From Chloroflexota bacterium (GTDB lineage: Bacteria; Chloroflexota; UBA11872): a DNA stretch of 64,000 nucleotides. Positions 40,913 to 49,231 of this stretch are shown here, piece after piece. Positions within the stretch are counted from its first letter, which is position 1. Each line of letters opens with the position of its first letter. The DNA lies in contig JAJEGF010000035.1 of the NCBI GenBank assembly GCA_022820025.1, positions 1 through 64,000 of the forward strand, in the 5' to 3' direction. The notes under the pieces are model-generated. The model had not been told where the DNA came from, searched no databases, and saw only the letters and a program-made list of their open reading frames with translations. Position numbers and translations under genes: made by a program.

Positions 40913-42940
40913 CTAGACGCTCAGTTCGCGTCGCTGCTCGGCAATGCGGAACTTCAGCTTCTTGCTCGGCTTCATCGACGGCAGCGGGTTGAACCCGAGC
41001 TTGAAGTTCGGCGGGGATACTTCGAGCGTGAAGTGATGCGCGACCAGGAGCACATTGACGGCCAACTGGAGTTCCATCCACCCCACGCCAAGGCATCGGT
41101 GCGTGCCCAACCCGTACGGGGCATACCCGGAACTGCGATGTTCGTTGCGCGGAGGCAGATAGCGGTCGATATCGAATTTCAAGGGGTCGGGGAAAACGTC
41201 CTTCATATAGTGCGATGCCGTCTGGGCAATGTAGACCTGAGACCCGATGGGTATCCGGTAGCCTTCGACCACGCACATATTCATCACGGTTCGCAACGAC
41301 ACCGGGACGATCGGGTACACCCGCAGGCATTCCATCAGGAATCGGTGCGTGACGTCGATCGCCTGCGGCTTGAATGCCGCAGCATCCGGATCGCCGTCGG
41401 CGAACAAGGCGTCGGCTTCGACACGGATCTGCTTGTAGAGATCCGGCTGCGACGCCATGGCGTACAGCACAAAGCTGAACGCATCGCCAAGGTAGACACT
41501 GGCAATCAGCGCGGCTGAAAGAACGAAGCGCAGATTCGTCTCCGGGACGAACTGCGGATCGCTGGCGTGCAGGCTCAGCAGGTCATCCGCCAGGTCCCGC
41601 GGACTTCCAGCCCGCTGGGCGGGAGTATGCCCGCTTTGAACCTTTTCCACGAGTTGGTCCAGGATTTTCATCCGGCGCTTCATACTCGGGGTTTTCAGCA
41701 TGAACTTGGGTAGGACTTTCAGTATGTGTACGTTGAGCGCCCGTTCCTTGAAAACCGTCAGATCGTCAAAGATATCCTGCGAATCAATGCTGATCATGAG
41801 CGGCGAGAGTTGCGCGTTTATCATTCGCCGGCACATGCGCGTGGCAGGGTAGGCATCTCCCACCGTCCAGTCCGCCATATGGGTCCGCGCATCCTTGTAA
41901 ACCTGGTCCAGTTGCCCCATCAATCTTCCACGGGAATACGCTGGACCCAGCGACTTACGAAGCCGGAAGTGATCCGCGCCGTCCAGGGATGGCAATACGC
42001 CCGACGCGCCGTAAACCTTCTCGAAGTCCGAAAAATAGTCCTTGGTTCTGAGGTACATGCGGCCGTTCCGATGAACCCAGCGATTCGTCTCGGGCCCCGC
42101 CAGGAAGATCATTGGATTCTGAAAGGGAGGGCGGAGCTCGAACACCGGGCCGTATTCTTCGGCCAGATCCGCGAAGAGCGCGGGAAAATTGCCGCTGCGC
42201 AGATGTCGATTGAACACCAGCCGGCGCAGCGACGCCACCGGAATCTTCTTGGTCAATGCTGAACGTTGCAGTAGCGGTCCGGCGAGACTCTCGGATACCG
42301 CGGCGGCAATGGACCGGCCGATAAGGTCCATGTTGCAGATGAGATGAATGCGTTCCTCGTCCTGATCCTCGAGTTGGAACATGAAGCGAAACACGTCGCA
42401 TGTGTTCACCAGACAAATGATGATCACATCCCGGGGATCAGGTATCTCCTTGTTAAAGATGGCTTTACCAATGCGCGTTCTTACGAATTGAGCTGCCGTG
42501 CCTTCGGTGGGGCCTCCTGCAAGCTCGGACTGCCAGGCAGTCCGCGACAGCGTCCAGAATTCGCCCTCGTGGTACTCCAGGATCTTCAGGTCGACGAGCC
42601 GCTCCAGCGTCGAATCGACAATTGACTCAGCACGCGGGGCCAGCCGTTCGATCCAGTACTGGGCGTTCCGCTGGGCGGATTCCTCGGCAATCTCCTTGAG
42701 TATCGAGTCGAGGATGGGATTCCCGGTTTCTGTAGAGTCCACGAGAAACAAGGCGTCCATATCCGTGTCGATGCGAGATAAGAGTGAGAGTTCGGCAAGA
42801 ACGGCGCCCACGACCGCGCAGTTCAAGTGCCAACCGGGTACCTGGTAAAAGTAGCCGGACTCCTCGTTGAGGAGCATCAGCACGAGCTCGTCGGGCAAAC
42901 TTAGCTGTTTGTTTGCAACAGGCTCAGAAGTGAGAGTCAT
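40913..42940 (-). CDS. Fusion of a GPP34 (GOLPH3-like) domain to a cytochrome P450
   Basis: One 675-residue ORF. Residues 12-225 match the GPP34 pattern: LSLPDELVLMLLNEESGYFY, LNCAVVGAVLAELSLLSRID, NPILDSILKEI, WIERLAPRAESIVDSTLERLVDLKIL and a RDVIIICLVNTCDVF helix. In eukaryotes GPP34 binds phosphoinositide and acts in Golgi membranes. Residues 235-675 are a P450 with ExxR (MECLRVYP) and haem loop YAPYGLGTHRCLGVGW (Cys616). The I-helix lacks the usual (A/G)GxxT(T/S): at that place it reads LIASVYLGDAFSF, so oxygen activation may be unusual. I recognise no P450 subfamily. It sits between the sterol methyltransferase and a Rieske oxygenase, with which it shares a divergent promoter region, suggesting a role in sterol or lipid modification at the membrane. 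Confidence 0.85.
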   Translation of the reverse strand: MTLTSEPVANKQLSLPDELVLMLLNEESGYFYQVPGWHLNCAVVGAVLAELSLLSRIDTDMDALFLVDSTETGNPILDSILKEIAEESAQRNAQYWIERLAPRAESIVDSTLERLVDLKILEYHEGEFWTLSRTAWQSELAGGPTEGTAAQFVRTRIGKAIFNKEIPDPRDVIIICLVNTCDVFRFMFQLEDQDEERIHLICNMDLIGRSIAAAVSESLAGPLLQRSALTKKIPVASLRRLVFNRHLRSGNFPALFADLAEEYGPVFELRPPFQNPMIFLAGPETNRWVHRNGRMYLRTKDYFSDFEKVYGASGVLPSLDGADHFRLRKSLGPAYSRGRLMGQLDQVYKDARTHMADWTVGDAYPATRMCRRMINAQLSPLMISIDSQDIFDDLTVFKERALNVHILKVLPKFMLKTPSMKRRMKILDQLVEKVQSGHTPAQRAGSPRDLADDLLSLHASDPQFVPETNLRFVLSAALIASVYLGDAFSFVLYAMASQPDLYKQIRVEADALFADGDPDAAAFKPQAIDVTHRFLMECLRVYPIVPVSLRTVMNMCVVEGYRIPIGSQVYIAQTASHYMKDVFPDPLKFDIDRYLPPRNEHRSSGYAPYGLGTHRCLGVGWMELQLAVNVLLVAHHFTLEVSPPNFKLGFNPLPSMKPSKKLKFRIAEQRRELSV

Positions 42941-42965
42941 CGCTCTTGGCTCCCCGCGCCTAACC

Positions 42966-42994
42966 CTGACAAGCCTGTAAACTGAAGCTATATC
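42966..42994 (+). promoter_or_regulatory. Predicted promoter for the Rieske oxygenase gene
   Basis: CTGACA and TATATC are separated by 17 bp, in the divergent interval between the P450 fusion (minus) and the Rieske gene (plus). Transcription would begin near 43001. That is downstream of the track start at 42997 and supports ATG 43078 as the translation start. Prediction by pattern only. Confidence 0.45.
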
Positions 42995-43077
42995 GGGTGA
43001 GTCGGGACTCGATTGACTCTAGCACAGGCGGCGAGGCCAAGGGCCGATCGCCGAGGGCGAGGAGATACCGGGCATAC

Positions 43078-44187
43078 ATGGCGGTCCAGCACGTAACCGG
43101 TCAGGCCGGTTCTGACGATAGCGAGCGCGGGACCACGTCGGCGCAACGCCGGCGGGCTGTCCTTGCGCCTGAACTCTCCCCGTTCCCGGAGGGCTGGTAC
43201 TTCGTCGCGTCACGCAAGGCCGTCCAACAGGCAGGGCTCATCCAGAAAACCTGGATGGGCGAGAACATTGTCGCCTGGGCCGACCCCGACGGCCGCATCT
43301 GCGTCGCCGAAGCTATCTGCCCGCACCTGGGCGCCGATCTGGGCTCGGCCGCGGGTGGGCAAGTCAGCGACGGTCGGCTCGTCTGCCCCTTCCACGGCTA
43401 CGAGTTCGACACGACCGGCCAGTGCGTCGCCACTCCCTTTGCTCCGGCGCCCAGGACCGCCAAATTGCGAGTCTTCGAGACCCACGACATTCACGGTTTG
43501 GTCTTCGCGTGGTGGGGCATCGACGGGCGCCCGCCGCAATGGACCCTGCCCACGGAGCCCCTGGAACAGGACGGCTGGTGCGACTACGAGATCACCACCC
43601 TGCGCTTTCCCGGCCATCCCCAGGAGACCACCGAAAACTCCGTTGACCTGGCCCACCTGCGCTACGTCCACGGCTACGACAACGTGGACCGCTCCGCGCG
43701 AATGCTGGTGGACGGGCATCGCCTCGAGAGCCGATTCAGATTCAAGCGCGTCCGCACCATCGCCAGGTTCGCCAGGCTGACCTTCAGCGTTTCCGCCGAT
43801 ACCCACATCTATGGACTGGGCTACTCGTTCGTCGACATCCGTGAGCACTCCATCGGCATGAACATGCGGCTCTGGGTGCTGGCCACCCCCGTTGACGGCA
43901 CGCTCATCGACATGACGCTGGTCTCGCAGGTCCGCGAGATCCGCAACCCGAAGCGGCTCTTTGTCGGCTTGGGCATTCTTCCCCGACGGTTCCGCGCCCC
44001 CCTCATCAACAAGTTCATGTCGCTTCAGCAGAAGGAGGACGTCCTGCAGGACGTGGTGATCTGGGGTCGCAAGCGGTACATCAACCGGCCCCGCCTCTGC
44101 CGATCCGACGGCGAGATCATGCCCTTCCGCTACTACGCCGCCCAGTTCTATCCCGAACCCGGCAACGTCGAGGACTCCGCAACCTGA
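43078..44187 (+). CDS. Rieske-type oxygenase (KshA/DAF-36/sterol-oxygenase-like)
   Basis: From ATG 43078 the product is 369 residues. The Rieske domain has CPHLGADLG and CPFHGYEFD, giving Cys81, His83, Cys103 and His106. The catalytic domain has ENSVDLAHLRYVHGYD, the N-x-x-D-x-x-H-x4-H mononuclear iron motif. Single-component-like Rieske oxygenases of this length include 3-ketosteroid 9-alpha-hydroxylase, cholesterol 7-desaturase (Neverland/DAF-36) and bacterial sterol C-4 demethylase (SdmA). The wide hydrophobic C-terminal domain would suit a steroid. A ferredoxin-reductase is not adjacent. Its place beside sterol methyltransferase and sterol reductase homologues supports a sterol substrate, but the site of attack cannot be stated. 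Confidence 0.8.
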   Translation: MAVQHVTGQAGSDDSERGTTSAQRRRAVLAPELSPFPEGWYFVASRKAVQQAGLIQKTWMGENIVAWADPDGRICVAEAICPHLGADLGSAAGGQVSDGRLVCPFHGYEFDTTGQCVATPFAPAPRTAKLRVFETHDIHGLVFAWWGIDGRPPQWTLPTEPLEQDGWCDYEITTLRFPGHPQETTENSVDLAHLRYVHGYDNVDRSARMLVDGHRLESRFRFKRVRTIARFARLTFSVSADTHIYGLGYSFVDIREHSIGMNMRLWVLATPVDGTLIDMTLVSQVREIRNPKRLFVGLGILPRRFRAPLINKFMSLQQKEDVLQDVVIWGRKRYINRPRLCRSDGEIMPFRYYAAQFYPEPGNVEDSAT

Positions 44188-44196
44188 GCGTCGGCG

Positions 44197-45552
44197 CTAC
44201 GCCTTCCTGAACCCCAGCCCGTACATGATGCTCCCGTAGTAGTTGAACCACCGCCGTGCCGCGGGATCTTCGAACGGGTAGTCGGCGCCGATCTGCCGGG
44301 CCGCCGCCAGCCCGCTCACGAAGCACGTCTCCTGGCTGTTGACCAGCGTATGCGCCCCGCAATGCCAGGTTCGCCGCTTGCCCTGGATGAACTGGAACAG
44401 GTTGATCAGCACCGCAACGTGCTTCACGTCATGCACGATGTGCTGAAACCACCATCGCTTGATGATCTTGCCTTCGTCGATGCGGCTGATCGGGTTATAC
44501 GTCACCAGGCATGGCTTGTCGGACCGGTTCGCCCACGGCTGCTGGTTGTGCATGATGTACGTGATCTCATAATTGTCCGGTCTCGCTCCGTACTGCTCGA
44601 TGTAATTGCTTCGTGTCTCCAGCGGCTTCATCTCATTGTCCGGAAGGACCGAAGAATCGGAATGAACGATCGCATGATTGTGCAGCTCGCTCTCGTAACG
44701 AATCGATGAGAGCAGATAACGCTCAACTAGTGTCGGCTTGTCCAGGATCATCAGCGTCTGGTTCGCGTTGCAAGCAAAGATCACGTCGTCAAACGTCTCC
44801 CGTATCGCGTCTTCGTCCTCGACTTCGACGCAATCCGCACGCCGATACACCTTACGCACCGGCCGGTTGAGATGGATCTTGTCCCGAAAGTCCGCCGACA
44901 GGTTTTCATAGATGCGCCGCGTTCCCTGGTCCCAGGTCTGCATCGGCGTGGCCTTCTCGATGTCAAAGAACTCGAGGTATCGGCTGAAAAGCGCGGCCGG
45001 CATGTCGAACACGTTTGTGGCCATCAGGAAATTGACGAACATCGGCTTCAAGATCTTGTATCTGAAGTCCCCCGAAAACCCGCCCAGGTTCAGCACCGTT
45101 CCCATGCTGATGTAGTTGAAAGGGTTCAGCGCGTTCAACAGCTTCGACCGCGATCGCGTCAGCCAGCCAATTCGATGCAATCCCTGCAAGAGGCGCTGGA
45201 ACTTCCTGATCTCGAGTTGCAATTCCTCCCTGATGTCGGAATCGAAATCGTGAGCGTAAACGCCGCCTCCGTACTTCACGCTGTAGCTGAATCGGGTATC
45301 AATCAGCTCGATGCCGAACTTCTCCATCAACAACAGGATGTGGTGATAGACCGACGGGATGCACGCGGTTACGGAGATATCAAAGGGAATCGAGCTGCCG
45401 TCGTCCTGCCCCATGTCGACGGTAATCGCGTTCCCACCAACCTGCGCGTTGGCCTCGAAGAGCCGGAAGTCAAAGCGGTCCGGATGCTGATGCAACGCCC
45501 AGGCCGCGCCGAGCCCTGAAATGCCTCCACCGACGATGGCGATTCGGCGCAA
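44197..45552 (-). CDS. FAD-dependent oxidoreductase (COG2907/amine-oxidase-like)
   Basis: A 451-residue flavoprotein starting MRRIAIVGGGISGLGAAWAL, the dinucleotide-binding fold with GxGxxG, then RLFEANAQVGGNAITVDM, the FAD glycine-rich loop. A long C-terminal half contains HNHAIVHSDSSVLPDNEMKP, NQQPWANRSD and ETCFVSGLAAA, seen in COG2907 proteins that often sit next to lipid-modifying methyltransferases. It is convergent with the Rieske gene, with 9 bp between stops. In this context it is a candidate sterol or lipid dehydrogenase/isomerase, which is inference from position and family. Confidence 0.85.
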   Translation of the reverse strand: MRRIAIVGGGISGLGAAWALHQHPDRFDFRLFEANAQVGGNAITVDMGQDDGSSIPFDISVTACIPSVYHHILLLMEKFGIELIDTRFSYSVKYGGGVYAHDFDSDIREELQLEIRKFQRLLQGLHRIGWLTRSRSKLLNALNPFNYISMGTVLNLGGFSGDFRYKILKPMFVNFLMATNVFDMPAALFSRYLEFFDIEKATPMQTWDQGTRRIYENLSADFRDKIHLNRPVRKVYRRADCVEVEDEDAIRETFDDVIFACNANQTLMILDKPTLVERYLLSSIRYESELHNHAIVHSDSSVLPDNEMKPLETRSNYIEQYGARPDNYEITYIMHNQQPWANRSDKPCLVTYNPISRIDEGKIIKRWWFQHIVHDVKHVAVLINLFQFIQGKRRTWHCGAHTLVNSQETCFVSGLAAARQIGADYPFEDPAARRWFNYYGSIMYGLGFRKA

Positions 45553-45660
45553 TCCGCTGCCCCACGGTGTGCCTGACGCTGTCCTCGAACCCTAGCACCG
45601 ACGTTCGAGGGCCTGCGCAAGACCTGGCGGCCTGCGCAGCGTTCCGCACGCGGCCCCTTT

Positions 45661-46059
45661 TCAGCAGCACCCGCACGTCGTGTCGGCATCCGTTCGCGCC
45701 TCGGATCCGTGGGTTGCGTAGCCGTCGCGCTTCCACCAGTCCAGCCCGCCAATCAGTTCCCGAACCTGAAACCCAAGCGTAAGCAGCTTCAGCGCCGTCT
45801 TCGTCGATGCATTGCAGCCGATGCCGTCGCAATAGCAGACGTACAACCTGGACCGGTCCAACGACGCGGTCGAATTGGCGCTGATGTCCCGATGCGGGAG
45901 GCTCAGGGCGTCCGGGATGTGCTCGGTCGCGTAGGCGCTCGAGGAGCGCCCGTCCACCACCGCGATTGGCTCACCGTTCTCAAGCGCCTCGTACAAATCC
46001 GCCGAGTCCATCTCGAAGGCGAGCTTGCTCTGGTAATGCCGCATCTGCTCAAGACTCAC
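45661..46059 (-). CDS. Rhodanese-domain sulfurtransferase-like protein
   Basis: A 132-residue single rhodanese domain: SADLYEALENGEPIAVVDGR (the D-R motif), HIPDALSLPHRDI, then the active loop YVCYCDGIGCNASTKTALKL with the catalytic Cys in GCN (the 'YCxGxGCN' subclass). The end is LIGGLDWWKRDGYA. The C-terminus ends in a Cys-rich CGCC, unusual for the domain, which may bind a metal or form a second thiol site. It is on the minus strand, divergent from the first sterol-reductase gene over 260 bp. Confidence 0.85.
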   Translation of the reverse strand: MSLEQMRHYQSKLAFEMDSADLYEALENGEPIAVVDGRSSSAYATEHIPDALSLPHRDISANSTASLDRSRLYVCYCDGIGCNASTKTALKLLTLGFQVRELIGGLDWWKRDGYATHGSEARTDADTTCGCC

Positions 46060-46097
46060 GCTGCGGTCTCCTGTTGAACGTCCGGCTGTGCAGCACG

Positions 46098-46145
46098 CGT
46101 GCCGCGTTCACTCAGCCTAAGGCAAGCAGGCTTGCCCGCGGCACG
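46098..46145. repeat. Nested inverted repeats upstream of the sterol reductases
   Basis: An outer pair CGTGCCGCG / CGCGGCACG (9 of 9 complementary) encloses an inner perfect hairpin GGCAAGC-AG-GCTTGCC (46121-46136). It lies 40 bp upstream of the rhodanese start and 175 bp before the first reductase. It could be a regulatory structure or the remains of a mobile sequence. Confidence 0.55.
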
Positions 46146-46258
46146 AGAGGGATCGGAGCGCCCTGGTCGGGAGGCCGCCAGCCTCCGCTCGTCACGCTCG
46201 GCAGCGGTCCCGGGGACGTGCGCTGACGGCTGTGCGTGGAGAGTCTCGAGATACCCAA

Positions 46259-46287
46259 TTGACCGCTCGCATGGGCAAATTCATAAT
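46259..46287 (+). promoter_or_regulatory. Predicted sigma-70-type promoter for the sterol reductase pair
   Basis: TTGACC, 17 bp, CATAAT, in an AT-richer stretch ending 32 bp before ATG 46320. It is a good match to the consensus for this GC-rich genome. A GTCGGGGTA leader follows and is repeated before the second reductase gene. Confidence 0.55.
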
Positions 46288-46319
46288 GACCGAATCATTA
46301 GCAGTCGGGGTATTTGAGC

Positions 46320-47459
46320 ATGATTGAATGGCTCGGCATTCAACACCTGTTCGAGCTTTCCCCAACGGAAGCCATTATTGGCTTTTTCACCCCGCTGATT
46401 ATTTTCGCCGTATTGTTCGTCGTGCAGCTCATCCTGCCGGGAATCCGCGTTCCCGGATACGTTACAAATACGGAGACCGGCCAACCCCGTAGCTATCGTC
46501 TCAACGGCATCCTGGTCTTTGCCATAGCCGTAATTGTGTGGGCGACCGAAGTCACCGGAATGCCACGCACCTGGTTCTACGAATCAGCCGTCTATTCGGT
46601 GGCTGGCGGAACGGTTGTCGTCGCCATCCTTACCCTCATAGCCGTCTTCAGCCAGCCGCAAGACGAAACGAAGAGTCCGATCGCGGCCTTCTGGCTGGGA
46701 CGCGTTCAGGAGCTGTCATTCCTCAAAGAGCGTATCGACTTGAAAATGTACTTTTACGTCGTCGGCGGCTCCATGTTCTCACTCAACGCCCTGTCCGCGG
46801 CCGCCTGGCACGTCGAGCGCTTCGGCGAGAATGCCAATCCTGGAGTCTTCCTGGTCGCGGCATTCTATACGTGGTATGTAGTGGACTACTTCATCTTCGA
46901 GCGAGTCCAGCTGTACACCTTCGATGTGATCTACGAGAAGCTTGGCTTCAAGATGTTCTGGGGCGGTCTGATGGTCTACGGCTGGATCTATATCCTACCC
47001 CTGTGGGGCATGGCTGCGCATCCCAGCCCCGGCTTCTCCACGGTGTGGACGTACGTCTGGCTCATCGCGGTGGCGGCGCTGTGGATCATTGGCTGGGTGA
47101 CTAGCCGCGGCGCCAACATGCAGAAGTACACCTTCAAGCGCTGGCCCGACCGCAAATTTCTCGGTCTCATCCAGCCTGAGTACATCCAGGCCGGCGATCG
47201 CAAGATCCTGGTCAGTGGCTTCTGGGGCGCCGCCCGCCACATGAACTACCTCGGCGAGTGGTTCCATGCCTCCGCCATCGCCCTGGCCTTCGGCCACTTC
47301 ACCAACCTCTGGGCCTGGACCTACTTCATCTGGATCGTCGCGCTCTTCGTCACCCGCCAGCGAGAAGACGATCACTACTGCGCGCAGAAATACGGCCCCG
47401 AGAAGTGGGCCGAGTACCAGGCCCGCGTGAAATACCGCATCTGCCCCTGGGTCTACTGA
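46320..47459 (+). CDS. ERG4/ERG24-family sterol reductase homologue, copy 1
   Basis: ATG 46320 is preferred to the track TTG two codons earlier because it aligns with copy 2. The 379-residue membrane protein has about 9-10 hydrophobic segments. The N-terminus IIFAVLFVVQLILPGIRVPGY plus QPRSYRLNGILVF resembles the 'LP...G....YR.NG' start of the family. The C-terminus carries the family signature: VSGFWGAARHMNYLGEW, then DDHYCAQKYGPEKWAEYQARVKYRICPWVY, as in Delta14-, Delta7- and C24(28)-sterol reductases ('W.......RH.NY.GD... KYG..W..Y...V.YRI.P..Y'). These use NADPH to reduce a sterol double bond. Which bond is not readable. It is shorter than eukaryotic enzymes (about 430-470). Confidence 0.85.
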   Translation: MIEWLGIQHLFELSPTEAIIGFFTPLIIFAVLFVVQLILPGIRVPGYVTNTETGQPRSYRLNGILVFAIAVIVWATEVTGMPRTWFYESAVYSVAGGTVVVAILTLIAVFSQPQDETKSPIAAFWLGRVQELSFLKERIDLKMYFYVVGGSMFSLNALSAAAWHVERFGENANPGVFLVAAFYTWYVVDYFIFERVQLYTFDVIYEKLGFKMFWGGLMVYGWIYILPLWGMAAHPSPGFSTVWTYVWLIAVAALWIIGWVTSRGANMQKYTFKRWPDRKFLGLIQPEYIQAGDRKILVSGFWGAARHMNYLGEWFHASAIALAFGHFTNLWAWTYFIWIVALFVTRQREDDHYCAQKYGPEKWAEYQARVKYRICPWVY

Positions 47460-47583
47460 GCCAGGACCCCGTGAGCGCCAAAACGTGTACCACCAACCCT
47501 GCGAGGAGAGGCGGGTCGCTCGTTGACCGTTTCCTTGCCCGTCTCCATAATCGCCGCAGCGCTGGAAGTCGGGGTAATCGATC

Positions 47584-48723
47584 ATGATCGAGTGGCTGGG
47601 TATCGAACACCTTTTCGAGCTTTCCCCAACCGAAGCAATCCTCGGCTTCCTTACACCGCTCGCGATCTTCGTTGTGTTCTTTATCGCCCAGGTTGTCCTG
47701 CCCGCCCGCCGCGTTCCCGGCTATGTCATCAACCCGGAGACCGGTAAACCCCGCAACTATCGCCTTAACGGTCTCCTCGTCTTCATCATCGCCATCGTCG
47801 TATGGGCCATCGAGCCATTTGGCTTGCCGCGCGACTGGTTCTACCGCTCGGCGGTTTACGCCGTGGCTGGCGGCACCGTGTTTGCCGCCCTCATTGCGCT
47901 CGTGGCCATGCTCAGCCAGCCGCAGGGCGAGATCAAGAATCCCTTCCACGCCTTCTGGACCGGGCGGTCCCTCGAGCACCCGCTATTCAACGAACGCTTC
48001 GATCTGAAGATGTACCTCTACGTCGTCGGCGGCACCATGCTGGTTCTCAACGCCATGTCCGGAGCCGCCTGGCACTACGAACGCTTCGGCGACAACTTCA
48101 ATCCCGGCGTTTTCCTCTACACCGCCTTCTTCACCCTCTACATATTCGACTACTTCATCTTTGAACGCGTCCAGCTCTACACCTACGACTTGATTCACGA
48201 AAAGCTCGGCTTCAAGCTGATCTGGGGCGGCCTTGTCATCTACGGCTGGCTATATATCCTCCCGCTCTGGGGCATGGCCGTATATCCGAACCCTGGCTTC
48301 TCGGCGGCCTGGACCTACGTGTGGCTTATTGGAACGGGCCTGCTCCTAGTCTTCGGCTGGTCCATCTCGCGTGGCGGCAACCTGCAGAAGTACTGGTTCA
48401 AGCGCTGGCCCGACCGCAAGTTCCTGGGAATCATCGAGCCCGAATACATCCAGGCCGGCGACCGCAAGATCCTCTGCAGCGGTTTCTGGGGCGCCGCCCG
48501 TCACTTCAACTACATGGGCGAAGGGTTTGCCTGTTTTGCCATCGGCCTGTCATTCGGGCACTTCACCAATCTCTGGGCCTGGACCTACTTCATATTCATC
48601 GTCTCGCTGTTTACCTGGCGTCAATGGGACGACGAGGCGCACTGCGTGGAGAAGTACGGCGAGGAGAAGTGGGCCGAATACAAGGCCCGCGTCAAGTACC
48701 GCATCTGTCCGTGGGTCTACTGA
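47584..48723 (+). CDS. ERG4/ERG24-family sterol reductase homologue, copy 2
   Basis: Also 379 residues and co-linear with copy 1 along its whole length: WLGIEHLFELSPTEAILGFL, VPGYVINPETGKPRNYRLNG, CSGFWGAARHFNYMGEGFAC and ...ARVKYRICPWVY. The two are tandem duplicates 124 bp apart in which residues differ mainly in membrane segments, suggesting split substrate or bond specificity. The same GTCGGGGTA sequence precedes both starts. A downstream double-bond reductase after a C-24 methyltransferase fits ergosterol-type side-chain chemistry, where C24(28) is reduced, while the other copy might act on the ring. This is inference. Confidence 0.85.
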   Translation: MIEWLGIEHLFELSPTEAILGFLTPLAIFVVFFIAQVVLPARRVPGYVINPETGKPRNYRLNGLLVFIIAIVVWAIEPFGLPRDWFYRSAVYAVAGGTVFAALIALVAMLSQPQGEIKNPFHAFWTGRSLEHPLFNERFDLKMYLYVVGGTMLVLNAMSGAAWHYERFGDNFNPGVFLYTAFFTLYIFDYFIFERVQLYTYDLIHEKLGFKLIWGGLVIYGWLYILPLWGMAVYPNPGFSAAWTYVWLIGTGLLLVFGWSISRGGNLQKYWFKRWPDRKFLGIIEPEYIQAGDRKILCSGFWGAARHFNYMGEGFACFAIGLSFGHFTNLWAWTYFIFIVSLFTWRQWDDEAHCVEKYGEEKWAEYKARVKYRICPWVY

Positions 48724-48811
48724 CCGGACGTCGCCCGCACGCCTCCGAGGGCGCCTGACCCGTGCGGCCCGCCAATCGGGGCCGGATTCCTGCTATGGAA
48801 TGCGGAGAGCG

Positions 48812-49066
48812 TCAGGCCGAATCGCGCGTCGGCGCCGAGCTGGCCACACCTTCCTCTTGCAGCACCTCTCGGATCAGCACGCGGAGGGCTGCCCGATCAA
48901 GGGTCACGCTTCCAGGCTCCGCGCCGCGATCAATGATTCGATCGACGCGCTTGCGCAGGTCCCGGATGTCTGTCAGCACCCAACCGAAAAGCAGGACAAT
49001 CCCTGTGAACATTACGCCGAGCGCGGCAAAGAACGTCCCGACATCGAGCGTCGCGCCTGTATCCAT
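48812..49066 (-). CDS. Small membrane protein of unknown function
   Basis: ATG 49066, preceded by GGAAGGACCG, is preferred to the track start. The 84-residue product has one transmembrane segment (FFAALGVMFTGIVLLFGWVL), then a basic, coiled-looking stretch (DIRDLRKRVDRIIDRG) and a C-terminal helix (LDRAALRVLIREVLQEEG). It resembles short single-pass proteins of unknown role. No motif links it to its neighbours. Confidence 0.6.
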   Translation of the reverse strand: MDTGATLDVGTFFAALGVMFTGIVLLFGWVLTDIRDLRKRVDRIIDRGAEPGSVTLDRAALRVLIREVLQEEGVASSAPTRDSA

Positions 49067-49231
49067 CGGTCCTTCCATGGCGAGGGTTCGTAGTCTCCGC
49101 CGATCAGGTGGCATCAAGCCAATGGTCAGAAGCATCCGCCCTGTCGAATTCTAGCCGGCGATGGACTGGCGTAGGAGGTAAAGCTGGAGGGGTCTGCCAC
49201 GCAACCGCCCGTCGGGTTGCGCCAACGTCCC

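Noticed and set aside
49195-49225. CGCAACC...GGTTGCG hairpin as a terminator of the amidohydrolase gene
   Set aside because: The stem is clear, but no T-run follows on either strand, and it resembles the ends of the dispersed repeats only weakly.
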